From Mycobacterium sp. KBS0706 (GTDB taxonomy: Bacteria > Pseudomonadota > Alphaproteobacteria > DSM-16000 > Inquilinaceae), in assembly GCF_005938675.2 (NCBI RefSeq), contig NZ_VCCH02000073.1, positions 1-42,848 of the forward strand: DNA of 42,848 nt. Direction: 5' to 3'. A program made the position numbers and the translations under genes. Below the pieces are notes generated by a model. That model was given only the letters and a program-made list of their open reading frames with translations. It had not been told where the DNA came from and ran no database searches. Shown one piece after another: positions 29,650 through 37,614 of this stretch (its first letter is position 1; every line of letters begins with the position of its first letter).

Positions 29650-31317
29650 ATGCGGAGCCCGCGCAGCCTCACCCGCAACGTCCACGACCAGATCGCGCGG
29701 TTCGCCTATTCGAACCCGCTCTACTCCGTGGCGCTGGGGCGCAAGGGGCCGCGCGACCTGCTGATGGTGCCGCCCGACCCCTGGCCGGGCGACGCCGAGC
29801 GCGGCGCGGCGCTGATCGCCGGGACGTACCGGCTGGGCGGCCAGACCTATGAGGCGGCGGCGGCGGCGCCGTGGGAGCCGTTCGGCGCCGCCCCCGACTT
29901 CATCGAGTCGCTGCACGGCTTCGAATGGCTGCGCGACCTGCGTGCGGCGGGCGGCGACCAGGCCCGGCGCGCGGCTCGGCGGCTGATCGACCATTGGATC
30001 GAGCGCTACGACCGCTGGCACCCGCTGACCTGGCAGCCGGACATCCTGGGCCAGCGCATCGCCAGCTGGCTCGGCGCCCACGACTTCTTCTGCGCCAGCG
30101 CCGATGACGATTTCCGCACCCGGGTCTTCGCCAGCCTGTCGCGGCAGCTGCGCCACCTGACCCGCGTCGCCGACGGCGACCCGATGGACCCGCGCCAGAT
30201 CCAGACCGTGCGCGGGCTGGTCTACGGCGCCGTCGCCCTGCCGCAAGGCCGGCCGCGGCTGGACCAGGCCCAGCGCATCCTCGGCAAATGCCTGCCGCGC
30301 CAGATCCTGCCCGATGGCGGCCACATCCAGCGCAACCCGGCGGTGCACCTGACCGTGCTGCGCCAGCTGATCGACATCCGCGCCGCCTTCCGCGCCGCCC
30401 AGGCGCATGTGCCGGACGCGCTGCACCTGGCGATCGACCGCATGGCCCCGGCGCTGCGCCTGCTGCGCCACGGCGATGGCGGCTTCGCCCTGTTCAACGA
30501 CGCGCAGGAGGGCGAGCCGGTGCTGATCGACGCCGTCCTGTCCCAGGCCGATTCCAAGGCCCGGCCGCCGAAGAGCGCGCGGCACAGCGGCTTCGAGCGG
30601 GCGATGGCCGGCCGCACCCTGCTGCTGCTGGATGTCGGCGCGCCGCCGCCGGCCGGCCTGGACGACGGCGCTCATGCCGGCCTCCTCAGCTTCGAGCTGT
30701 CGGTCGGGCGCGAGCGCATGATCGTCAATTGCGGCGCCTGGCCCGGCCGCGGCAGCGCCGAGGACAGCGCTTGGGCTACCGCCCTGCGCGGCACGCCGGC
30801 CCATTCCACGCTCAGCGTTGCCGGCCGCGATTCGGCCGAGATCCTGCGCGACGCCGGCATCGGCAAGCGTCCGCACGGCATCGAGGTCGACCGGCAGGAG
30901 TCGCCGCAATCGGTGCTGATCGACGCCTGGCACGACGGCTATCGCGAGGCGCTGGGGCTGATCCACCGCCGCCGGCTGGAGCTGTCGGCCAATGGCGACG
31001 AGCTGCGCGGCGAGGACATCCTGTTCGCCGAGACCGACGCCGCCCGCGGCCTGCCCTTCGCCATCCGCTTCCACCTGCACCCGGCCTTGCAGCTGTCGCC
31101 GGTGCAGGGCGGCAGCTCGGTGATCATCCGCCTGCCCGGCGGCGACGGCTGGCGGCTGCGCGGCTATGGCGGCGAGGTGGCGCTGGAAGAAGGCATCTAT
31201 GCCGGCCGCGGCACCGACCGCCGCAAGACCACGCAAGTCGTGATCTGGGGCGAGGTCGGCGCCGAGAAGAGCACCGGCGTTCAGTGGATCCTGCGCCGCG
31301 AACGGCGGCTGGCGTAG
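29650..31317 (+). CDS. Heparinase II/III-like protein
   Basis: A 555-residue protein. The N-terminal half (residues about 80-300) is an alpha/alpha toroid (LHGFEWLRDLRAAGGDQARR, RLIDHWIERYDRWHPLTWQP, WLGAHDFFCASADDDFRTRV), and the C-terminal half (about 330-550) is a beta-sandwich with ERMIVNCGAWPGRGSAEDSA, AHSTLSVAGRDSAEI and LHRRRLELSANGDELRGED-type strands, which is the heparinase II/III (PF07940) layout. The chain is not preceded by a signal peptide, so it is cytosolic or uses another route. Many alphaproteobacteria keep such a gene between rpe and purH; the true substrate is unknown and heparin is not implied. ATG 29650 follows rpe by 3 bp, consistent with coupling. Confidence 0.87.
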   Translation: MRSPRSLTRNVHDQIARFAYSNPLYSVALGRKGPRDLLMVPPDPWPGDAERGAALIAGTYRLGGQTYEAAAAAPWEPFGAAPDFIESLHGFEWLRDLRAAGGDQARRAARRLIDHWIERYDRWHPLTWQPDILGQRIASWLGAHDFFCASADDDFRTRVFASLSRQLRHLTRVADGDPMDPRQIQTVRGLVYGAVALPQGRPRLDQAQRILGKCLPRQILPDGGHIQRNPAVHLTVLRQLIDIRAAFRAAQAHVPDALHLAIDRMAPALRLLRHGDGGFALFNDAQEGEPVLIDAVLSQADSKARPPKSARHSGFERAMAGRTLLLLDVGAPPPAGLDDGAHAGLLSFELSVGRERMIVNCGAWPGRGSAEDSAWATALRGTPAHSTLSVAGRDSAEILRDAGIGKRPHGIEVDRQESPQSVLIDAWHDGYREALGLIHRRRLELSANGDELRGEDILFAETDAARGLPFAIRFHLHPALQLSPVQGGSSVIIRLPGGDGWRLRGYGGEVALEEGIYAGRGTDRRKTTQVVIWGEVGAEKSTGVQWILRRERRLA

Positions 31318-31325
31318 AGGCGCGA

Positions 31326-32159
31326 TTGTCCGCGCAGATCCACACCCGGCGGACGCTGGCCCCGCAGCTTCGCGACATCGGCCTAGGGACCGGCGATGCG
31401 GTGATGGTGCATGCCGCCCTGCGCTCGATCGGCCGCATCCTCGGCGGCCCCGATGCGCTGATCGACGCGCTGCACGACGTGATCGGCCCGGGCGGCACGG
31501 TCCTGGTCTACACCGACTGGAGCGACGACTACCACGACCTGCTGGATGATGACGGGACCATGCCGGCGGAGCTGCGCGACGACATCCCGCCCTTCGACCC
31601 GGCCGCGTCCCGCGCCCGGCGCGCCAACGGCGCCATCGCCGAGCTGGTGCGCACCCGGCCCGGCGCCCGGCGCAGCGCCAATCCCGGCGCCTGCTTCGCC
31701 GCGGTCGGAGGTCGGGCCGGCTGGTTCACCGCCGACCACGCCCTCAACTATGGCTATGGCGAGCACTCGCCCTTCGCGAAGCTGGTGCAGGTCCGCGGCA
31801 AAGTGCTGATGCTCGGCGCCCCGCTCGACGCCATGAGCCTGCTGCATCATGCCGAGCATCTGGCCAAGATTCCCGGCAAGCGCATCGTCCGCACCGAGGT
31901 GCCGATCCTGGTCGAGGGCCGGACGGTGTGGCGACGGTTCGAGGAGTTCGACACCTCCGACCCGGTCGTCGACGGGCTGCCGGAGGGCTATTTCGCCACT
32001 GTGGTCGAGGAGTTCCTGGCCGACGGCCGCGGCACGCGCGGCACTGTCGGCGACGCCGCCTCGGTCCTGGTTCTGGCCGCGGAGATGACGGATTTCGCCG
32101 TCCGCTGGCTGGAGAGCCGGTGCGGCGGCCGGGAACCCGACGGCGCCCCACGGCGCTAG
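31326..32159 (+). CDS. AAC(3)-type aminoglycoside N-acetyltransferase family protein
   Basis: A 277-residue protein of the antibiotic_NAT (AAC(3)) family. Family motifs are VMVHAALRSIGRILGGPDAL (residues 27-46), HDVIGPGGTVLVYTDW, SANPGACFAAVGGRAGWF, and GYGEHSPFAKLVQVRGKVLM followed by the LLHHAEHLAKIPGKRI segment with the conserved His and Glu. Such enzymes acetylate the 3-amino group of the deoxystreptamine ring, but relatives act on other amines such as phosphonate antibiotics. No ATG is in frame near the start; TTG 31326 lies 5 bases behind GAGG. Placed 8 bp after the heparinase-like gene and 62 bp before purH, inside an otherwise housekeeping group. Resistance is not proven. Confidence 0.88.
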   Translation: MSAQIHTRRTLAPQLRDIGLGTGDAVMVHAALRSIGRILGGPDALIDALHDVIGPGGTVLVYTDWSDDYHDLLDDDGTMPAELRDDIPPFDPAASRARRANGAIAELVRTRPGARRSANPGACFAAVGGRAGWFTADHALNYGYGEHSPFAKLVQVRGKVLMLGAPLDAMSLLHHAEHLAKIPGKRIVRTEVPILVEGRTVWRRFEEFDTSDPVVDGLPEGYFATVVEEFLADGRGTRGTVGDAASVLVLAAEMTDFAVRWLESRCGGREPDGAPRR

Positions 32160-32221
32160 ATGGTCGACAACCCCTCCGCCCGGGTCTAAAGACGGGCCAA
32201 TTCTGCCCCGGAGCCCCGCCG

Positions 32222-33805
32222 ATGATGACCGAAGCCGCCCTTCCGATCCGCCGTGCGCTGATCTCCGTCTCCGACAAGACCGGCATCGTCGACTTCGCCC
32301 GGTTCCTGGCCGAGCGCGGGGTCGAGATCCTGTCGACCGGCGGCTCCTACAAGGCGCTGACCGACGCCGGCATCCCGGTCAAGGAGGTGTCGGCCCATAC
32401 CGGCTTCCCGGAGATCATGGACGGCCGGGTCAAGACCCTGCATCCGAAGATCCATGGCGGCCTGCTGGCCCGGCGCGACAGCGACGATCATCTCGAGGCG
32501 ATGACCGACTACGGCATCGCGCCGATCGACCTGCTGGTCTCGAACCTGTACCCGTTCGAGGCGACGATCGCGCGCGGCGCCAGCTTCGACGACGGCATCG
32601 AGAACATCGACATCGGCGGCCCGGCGATGACCCGCGCCGCGGCCAAGAACCACGCCTTCGTCGCCGTCGTCACCTCGCCGGTCGACTATGAGCCGCTGCG
32701 GCTGGAGATCGCGGCCAACGGCGGCACGCTGGGCGCCACCCGCCGCCGCCTGGCGGCCGCCGCCTTCGCCCGCACCGCCGCCTATGACGCCGCCATCGCC
32801 GGCTGGTTCGCCGAGGTCGGGGGCGAGACCTTCCCGCCGCGCCTGTCGCTGTCCGGCAAGCTGGCCGAGACGCTGCGCTACGGCGAGAACCCGCACCAGG
32901 CCGCCGCCCTGTATCTGAGCGGCCCCGCGGTGCCCGGCCCGGCCACGGCCGACCAGGTGCAAGGCAAGGAGCTGAGCTACAACAACATCCTCGACGCCGA
33001 CGCGGCCTTCGAGGCGGTGTCGGAGTTCACCGAGCCCGCGGTCGTCATCGTCAAGCACGCCAACCCCTGCGGCGTCGCCGTCGCCGCCACGCTGGGCGAG
33101 GCCTATGCCAAGGCGCTGGCCTGCGACCCGATCAGCGCCTTCGGCGGCATCATCGCCGCCAACCGGCCGATCGACGCCGCCACGGCGCAGGCGATCACCG
33201 CGCTGTTCGCCGAGGTGGTGATCGCGCCGGATGTCGAGCCGGCGGCTGCCGCAATCTTCGCCGCCAAGGCCAACCTCCGCGTGCTGAAGACCGGCGGGGT
33301 GCAGGACCCGACGCAACGCCGCCGCATCCTGCGAAGCGTCGCCGGCGGCTTCCTGACCCAGACCCGCGACGATGCGGCGCCGAAGGCGTCGGAGCTGAAG
33401 CTGGTGACCCGCAAGGCGCCGACCCCGGCGCAGGTCGAGGACCTGCTGTTCGCCACCCAGGTGGCCAAGCATGTCCGCTCCAACGCCATCGTCTTCGCCA
33501 GGGGCCGCGCCACGGTCGGCATCGGCGCCGGGCAGATGAGCCGGGTCGACAGCGTCAAGATCGCCGTGGCGAAGTCGGCTGAGGCGGCCAAGGCGGCCGG
33601 CGAGACCGGCTCGCGCATCGCCGGGTCGGTGGCGGCGTCGGAGGCGTTTTTCCCCTTCGCCGACGGCCTCCTGGCCCTGGTCGAGGCCGGCGCCACCGCG
33701 GTGATCCAGCCCGGCGGCTCGATGCGCGACCGCGAGGTGATCGAGGCCGCCGACCAGGCCGGCATCGCCATGGTGTTCACCGGGCGCCGGCACTTCCGTC
33801 ATTGA
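32222..33805 (+). CDS. purH: Bifunctional AICAR formyltransferase / IMP cyclohydrolase
   Basis: A 527-residue enzyme catalysing the last two steps of IMP synthesis. The N-terminal MGS-like cyclohydrolase domain (RRALISVSDKTGIVDFARFL, EILSTGGSYKALTDAGIPV, MDGRVKTLHPKIHGGLLARR) spans residues 1-150. The AICAR transformylase domain follows with LRYGENPHQAAALYL, VIVKHANPCGVAVAATLGEA (catalytic Lys-His pair), DPISAFGGIIAANRPID and the C-terminal FFPFADGLLALVEAGATAVI and SMRDREVIEAADQAGIAMVF. Full length and intact. ATG 32222 is 8 bases behind GGAG; a second ATG follows immediately. It ends the plus-strand block; the gap to the next (convergent, broken) gene is 68 bp. Confidence 0.98.
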   Translation: MMTEAALPIRRALISVSDKTGIVDFARFLAERGVEILSTGGSYKALTDAGIPVKEVSAHTGFPEIMDGRVKTLHPKIHGGLLARRDSDDHLEAMTDYGIAPIDLLVSNLYPFEATIARGASFDDGIENIDIGGPAMTRAAAKNHAFVAVVTSPVDYEPLRLEIAANGGTLGATRRRLAAAAFARTAAYDAAIAGWFAEVGGETFPPRLSLSGKLAETLRYGENPHQAAALYLSGPAVPGPATADQVQGKELSYNNILDADAAFEAVSEFTEPAVVIVKHANPCGVAVAATLGEAYAKALACDPISAFGGIIAANRPIDAATAQAITALFAEVVIAPDVEPAAAAIFAAKANLRVLKTGGVQDPTQRRRILRSVAGGFLTQTRDDAAPKASELKLVTRKAPTPAQVEDLLFATQVAKHVRSNAIVFARGRATVGIGAGQMSRVDSVKIAVAKSAEAAKAAGETGSRIAGSVAASEAFFPFADGLLALVEAGATAVIQPGGSMRDREVIEAADQAGIAMVFTGRRHFRH

Positions 33806-33873
33806 GAGCCCGCCCGTAAATGCTACTGGCGCGGCCGTCTGACGGCGGTTTCTGCGCTTCCGGTGCTCACGGA

Positions 33874-34950
33874 CTATAACGTCCGCTGCGCGCCGGTTCT
33901 CGAAACCACCGCCAGCCGACTCACGCCAGCGCATTTCCAGACGGGCTCAGGGTCCAGCGCGCCGCCGATCGCCAGGGTCTGGCAGCTGGCCTTCAGCACC
34001 GTGTGGCCGAGCACGATGAAATTGATCGTCGGCGCCAGCGCCGCATAGATCCCGATGCCGATGACGGATTCCATGTTGGCGCCCGGCCGCGGCAGGTGCG
34101 TCCGCCACACCTCCAGCCATTCGAAGACGGTCGACAGCAGCAGCGCGACGAAGAAGACCACGGTGATGACGGTCAGCAGGATCGCCGGCCCCAGCACATC
34201 GCCCAGGCGCAGGCCGCTGTCGAGCGTCACCCCGGCGACGCTGATGGACGAGGTCCAGCTGCGGAATTCCCGCACCCGATACCACACCAGCGCGATGCCC
34301 AGCGTGGGCGCGGCCAGCAGCATGGCCAGGATCCAGGGCCAGATCAGCGTCACCCCCCGCGTCTCCATGCGGAACGGCACGGTGCCTTAGCGCGCATTGT
34401 TGACGATCGTCCGCGCCTGCCAGGTCCGCAGCAGCGGCAGGCAGATGCCAAGCGCCGCCAGCGCCAGCAGCGAATAGCCGATGCTGCCCAGGATGAAGCT
34501 GCCGGCGTCGCCGTCCAGGCCGAAACGGATGCCGCGCCACTGCGTGCGCGACAGCCGGTAGCGCGCGGCGAAATAGACCGCCGCGACAGCGAGCGCCAAA
34601 AGGACCAGGTAGAAAGCCAGCTGGGCCAGCTGCGCTCCGGTCTCGGACTCCGTCCGCAGGCTCAGCCAGATCAAGGCCACCAGCGGCAGGCCGACGCCGA
34701 TCAGCACGGCGATGGCCTTGAGGAAGCCGTAGAGCAGCTCCGCACCGGTGCCCGTGTACTCGAAGGGCTCGCCGTTGACGCTGACGGCAGCCCAGACCGC
34801 CCGCCGGATCTGCGTCCGGCCCCAGAAATTGTAGAGGCCCAGGGTCAGCAGCGACAGCAGCACCGTCTTGAGGTACAGGCCGCCGATGCCGAACCGGCTG
34901 CCGTGGTAACCCACCCGCCCCGTCCTGAGCGCCGCATCCGCAACCGGCAT
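33874..34950 (-). pseudogene. DUF898 (YjgN-like) membrane protein interrupted by one in-frame stop
   Basis: Two adjacent minus-strand open frames in the same reading frame form one DUF898 protein. The N-terminal half, from ATG 34950, contains RVGYHGSRFGIGG, YLKTVLLSLLTLGLYNFWGR and the family signature YRLSRTQWRGIRFGLDGDAG, ending at ICLPLLRTWQARTIVNNAR. There codon 188 is TAA (34387-34389). Reading on without shift gives GTVPFRMETRGVTLIWPWIL, VITVVFFVALLLSTVFEWLE and YAALAPTINFIVLGHTVLKA, the second half of the family, to the stop at 33874. A normal YjgN-like protein has a sense codon, probably Tyr or Phe, at codon 188. Total 359 codons is family length. Either the gene is a recent pseudogene, or the second half is re-initiated at GTG 34380, 6 bases after the stop. 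Confidence 0.82.
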
Positions 34951-35017
34951 CTGGAAACGCCCCCCGCCAATGCCGACCACAGTCCTGGAAGCGGGGAGAC
35001 CTGTCAAATTGCCGGTC

Positions 35018-36307
35018 TCAGCCCCGCGCCGGCTCCCGCACCGTCGCCACGATGAGGCCGCCAAGCGCGAACAAGGCGATGACCGTGGCCATGCCGGCGC
35101 GCTGGCTGGCGAAGGCGGCGGTGGCGGCGGCGAACAGCCAGGGGCCGAGGAAGCCGGTGGCTCGGCCGGTCAGGCCGTAGAGGCCGTAGGCCTCGCCCTC
35201 GCCGCCCGGCGGCGCCATCCGGCCCATCAGGGTGCGGCTGGCTGCCTGGGCGGGCCCGAGGAACAGGCCCAGCACCAGAGCCAGGCCGATGAACCAATAC
35301 GGGTCTGTGACCAGGATGATCGGCACGCCCAGGGCGACGAGCCCGATGATCGAGATCAGGATTGTCGGCTTCGACCCGATCGCGTCGTCGACCCAGGCGA
35401 ACAGGATCGCGCCAATGCCGGAGGTGACGTTGAGGCCGATCGCGAACAGCACCAGCTGGCCGAAATCGAGCCCCAACGCCCCGGCCGCGTAGATGCCGCC
35501 GAAGGCGAACAGCATGTTGAAGCCTTCGCGGTAGATGGCGCTGCCGACCAGGAAGCGCACCAGGTTGCCCTGCCCCGGCAGCGATTTCAGGGTGCGCCGA
35601 AGATCGGCCAGGCCGCGGCGGATCGCGACCCCGATCGGGGCGCCGCCTGGCCGCTCGCGCACCAGCAGCAGCAGTGGCAGGGCGAACAGCGCCCACCACA
35701 GCGCCACCAGCGGCCCGGTGGCGCGCGGCCCGGCGGAGTCCACCGCCGGCAGCGGCAGCAGCGGCGCGGCGCCGCCGAAGCCGATCAGCCCGAACAGCGC
35801 GATCACCAGGCACACCAGCCCGCCGAAATAGCCCAGGCCCCAGGCCCAGCCGGAGACGCGGCCGAGCATCCCCGGCGGCGCCACGTCGATCAGCAGCGCG
35901 TTGTAGAAGACGTAGGACAGCTCGAAGGCGATGGAGGCAAGGCCGACCAGCAGCATCGCCGGCACGATCCAGGACGGGTCCGGTGCCGCGAACCAGAGCA
36001 GCGCCGTCGGCACCACGGCCGCGGCGACGCAGGCGGCGAGCCAGGCCTTGCGCCGCCCGCCATGATCGGCGACGGCGCCCAGCACGGGGCTGAGCAGCGC
36101 CACCAAGATGCCGCCGGCGCCGATGGCGACGCCCCAGAGCGCGGCGCCGTGATCGGCGTCGCCGACGATGCCCTTGGTGAAATAGACCGAGAAGACGAAG
36201 GTGCCGATGACCGTGTTGAAGGCACTCATCGCCCAGTCATAGAGGCACCAGCCAAAGATCGCGCCCCGCGTGTTCGCACGCGGGGCAGAGGCGGCTTCGG
36301 CGGTCAT
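35018..36307 (-). CDS. MFS transporter, UMF1/Atg22-like
   Basis: A 429-residue transporter with 11-12 hydrophobic segments. The N-terminal motif FGWCLYDWAMSAFNTVIGTF (about residues 18-37) is the YDWANSAF signature of the UMF1 family, and ALLSPVLGAVADHGGRRKAW is motif A-like. It continues with SSAFELSYVFYNALLIDVAP-like strings (SIAFELSYVFYNALLIDVAP), the family's second core. The C-terminal half has FGGIYAAGALGLDFGQLVLF and LGLFLGPAQAASRTLMGRMA. The family includes vacuolar amino-acid effluxers of fungi and uncharacterised bacterial pumps. ATG 36307 is chosen by homology; a GTG 15 bases up is possible. It lies downstream of htpX and a hairpin repeat, upstream of the broken DUF898 gene, all on the minus strand. 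Confidence 0.9.
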   Translation of the reverse strand: MTAEAASAPRANTRGAIFGWCLYDWAMSAFNTVIGTFVFSVYFTKGIVGDADHGAALWGVAIGAGGILVALLSPVLGAVADHGGRRKAWLAACVAAAVVPTALLWFAAPDPSWIVPAMLLVGLASIAFELSYVFYNALLIDVAPPGMLGRVSGWAWGLGYFGGLVCLVIALFGLIGFGGAAPLLPLPAVDSAGPRATGPLVALWWALFALPLLLLVRERPGGAPIGVAIRRGLADLRRTLKSLPGQGNLVRFLVGSAIYREGFNMLFAFGGIYAAGALGLDFGQLVLFAIGLNVTSGIGAILFAWVDDAIGSKPTILISIIGLVALGVPIILVTDPYWFIGLALVLGLFLGPAQAASRTLMGRMAPPGGEGEAYGLYGLTGRATGFLGPWLFAAATAAFASQRAGMATVIALFALGGLIVATVREPARG

Positions 36308-36350
36308 GGGCAGGGACCCCACCGAAGTATCAGCAGCCCATTCCCCACCT

Positions 36351-36423
36351 CGTCATCCCCGCGAAAGCGGGGATCTCGTCGCGCTTTAATCGGAAAGAGA
36401 TTCCCGCTTTCGCGGGAATGACG
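36351..36423. repeat. Double-hairpin palindromic repeat (GCGAAAGCGGG type)
   Basis: A 73-bp element between htpX and the UMF1 gene. The arm CGTCATCCCCGCGAAAGCGG (start of 36351-36375) and the arm ending in GCGGGAATGACG (36399-36423) are inverted copies of each other, and each arm is itself a small hairpin with a GAAA or TTTC loop and a six-pair GC stem. The type is widespread in proteobacterial intergenic regions. It could stop or stabilise the htpX mRNA. No gene is inside. Confidence 0.85.
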
Positions 36424-36451
36424 TCCACGGGGGAAAAGGGATCTGCCCCCT

Positions 36452-37327
36452 TCACCCCCAAGGCCCGCGGCCCTGGCCCTGCGCGAGACCCGCCATCCGC
36501 TGCAGCGCGGCAACGCGGTTGGCGGTCTTGGGATGTGTCGAGAACAGGCTGTCGACCGCATGGGCATGCAACGGATTGATGATGAACATGTGGGCGGTGG
36601 CGGGATTCCGCTCCGCCGCACCGTAGTCGATCCGCTTCGAGAACGCCTCGATCTTTTCCAGCGCCGAGGCCAGCCACAGCGGCCGGCCGCAGATCTCGGC
36701 CCCGATCCGGTCGGCCTCGTATTCCCGGCTGCGGCTGATCGCCATCTGCACCAGCATGGCGGCCATCGGCGCCAGGATCACGGTCAGGATCACGCCGATG
36801 AAACCGAGCGGGTTGTTGCGGTTGTCGCCGCCGCCGAAGAACAGGCCGAAATTGGCCAGCATCGACAGCGCGCCGGCGATGGTCGCGGTTATCGTCATGA
36901 TCAGCGTGTCACGGTTGCGGACATGCGCCAGCTCATGCGCCATCACCCCCGCCACCTCCTCCGCCGACAGCCGGCTCAAGAGGCCGGTGGTGGCGGCGAC
37001 CGCGGCGTTCTGCGGGTTGCGGCCGGTGGCGAAGGCGTTCGGCTGGTCGGTGTCGATGATGTAGACCTTCGGCATCGGCAGCTGCGCCTGCTCGGCCAGC
37101 CGGGCGACCAGATTGTAAAAGTCGGGCGCGGTGCGGGCATCGACCTCGCGCGCATTGTGCATGCGCAACACCATCTTGTCGGCGTTCCAGTAGGCGAACA
37201 GGTTCATGCCCACCGCCACCAGCAGCGCGATCATCATTCCGCCCCGCCCGCCCAGCAGCCAGCCCGCCGCCATGAACAGCGCGGTCAGGGCCGCCAGCAG
37301 CATCGCCGTGCGGATGTAGCCCGACAT
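36452..37327 (-). CDS. htpX: Membrane zinc metalloprotease HtpX
   Basis: A 291-residue M48B protease that degrades misfolded inner-membrane proteins. Two N-terminal spans (TAMLLAALTALFMAAGWLLG and MMIALLVAVGMNLFAYW) precede the catalytic domain. The zinc site is His131-Glu-x-x-His135 in GVMAHELAHVRNRDT, with the third ligand Glu in SRSREYEADRIGAEI. Two more spans lie between (IMTITATIAGALSMLANFGL and FIGVILTVILAPMAAMLVQM). The C-terminal HAVDSLFSTHPKTANRVAAL is the typical finishing helix. ATG 37327 follows GGAGGACCTG. The gene is oriented away from sdhAF4, with which it shares a 95-bp gap, a pairing that is frequent in alphaproteobacteria. Expression is often heat-shock controlled; no such promoter is evident by eye. 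Confidence 0.97.
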   Translation of the reverse strand: MSGYIRTAMLLAALTALFMAAGWLLGGRGGMMIALLVAVGMNLFAYWNADKMVLRMHNAREVDARTAPDFYNLVARLAEQAQLPMPKVYIIDTDQPNAFATGRNPQNAAVAATTGLLSRLSAEEVAGVMAHELAHVRNRDTLIMTITATIAGALSMLANFGLFFGGGDNRNNPLGFIGVILTVILAPMAAMLVQMAISRSREYEADRIGAEICGRPLWLASALEKIEAFSKRIDYGAAERNPATAHMFIINPLHAHAVDSLFSTHPKTANRVAALQRMAGLAQGQGRGPWG

Positions 37328-37422
37328 CAGGTCCTCCATAGGTCTCATCCCGGGAACAAATGGCCCCGGCCCGCCTCCGATCAAGCCTGGACTCGGCGGC
37401 TGCGCCTCGCCATATCCGGGGG

Positions 37423-37611
37423 ATGAGCGAGACCAACACACCTGCCGCCAAGCCCCTGTCGCCCCAGGAACTGGCCGAGCGCATCGACCCGCGCACCGGC
37501 GCGCCGGTCGAGATCGTGCCGCAGAAGCCGGGCGAGATCGGCGGCCCGAAGGGGCTGGAGCCGACCCGCTACGGCGACTGGGATGTGAATGGCCGCTGCT
37601 CGGACTTCTGA
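37423..37611 (+). CDS. Succinate dehydrogenase assembly factor 4 (DUF1674)
   Basis: A 62-residue protein. The C-terminal part EIGGPKGLEPTRYGDWDVNG followed by RCSDF is the near-invariant signature of SdhAF4/DUF1674, which binds the flavinylated SdhA subunit and protects it during complex II assembly. The N-terminal third (TNTPAAKPLSPQELAERIDP) is a variable, Pro-rich linker, as in other bacterial members. ATG 37423 lies 2 bases after a GGGGG run. It diverges from htpX and converges with the 2-oxoglutarate oxygenase gene at a 3-bp gap. The sdh genes themselves are not in this window. Confidence 0.95.
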   Translation: MSETNTPAAKPLSPQELAERIDPRTGAPVEIVPQKPGEIGGPKGLEPTRYGDWDVNGRCSDF

Positions 37612-37614
37612 GCC

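Noticed and set aside
31326..31500. Reading the AAC(3)-type protein from a later ATG (31404)
   Set aside because: That start would drop residues before VMVHAALRS that belong to the family; TTG 31326 with GAGG fits better.
33826..33852. Hairpin GCCGT-CTG-ACGGC after purH as a terminator
   Set aside because: Only five base pairs and no clear T-run follow it; could be chance in GC-rich DNA.
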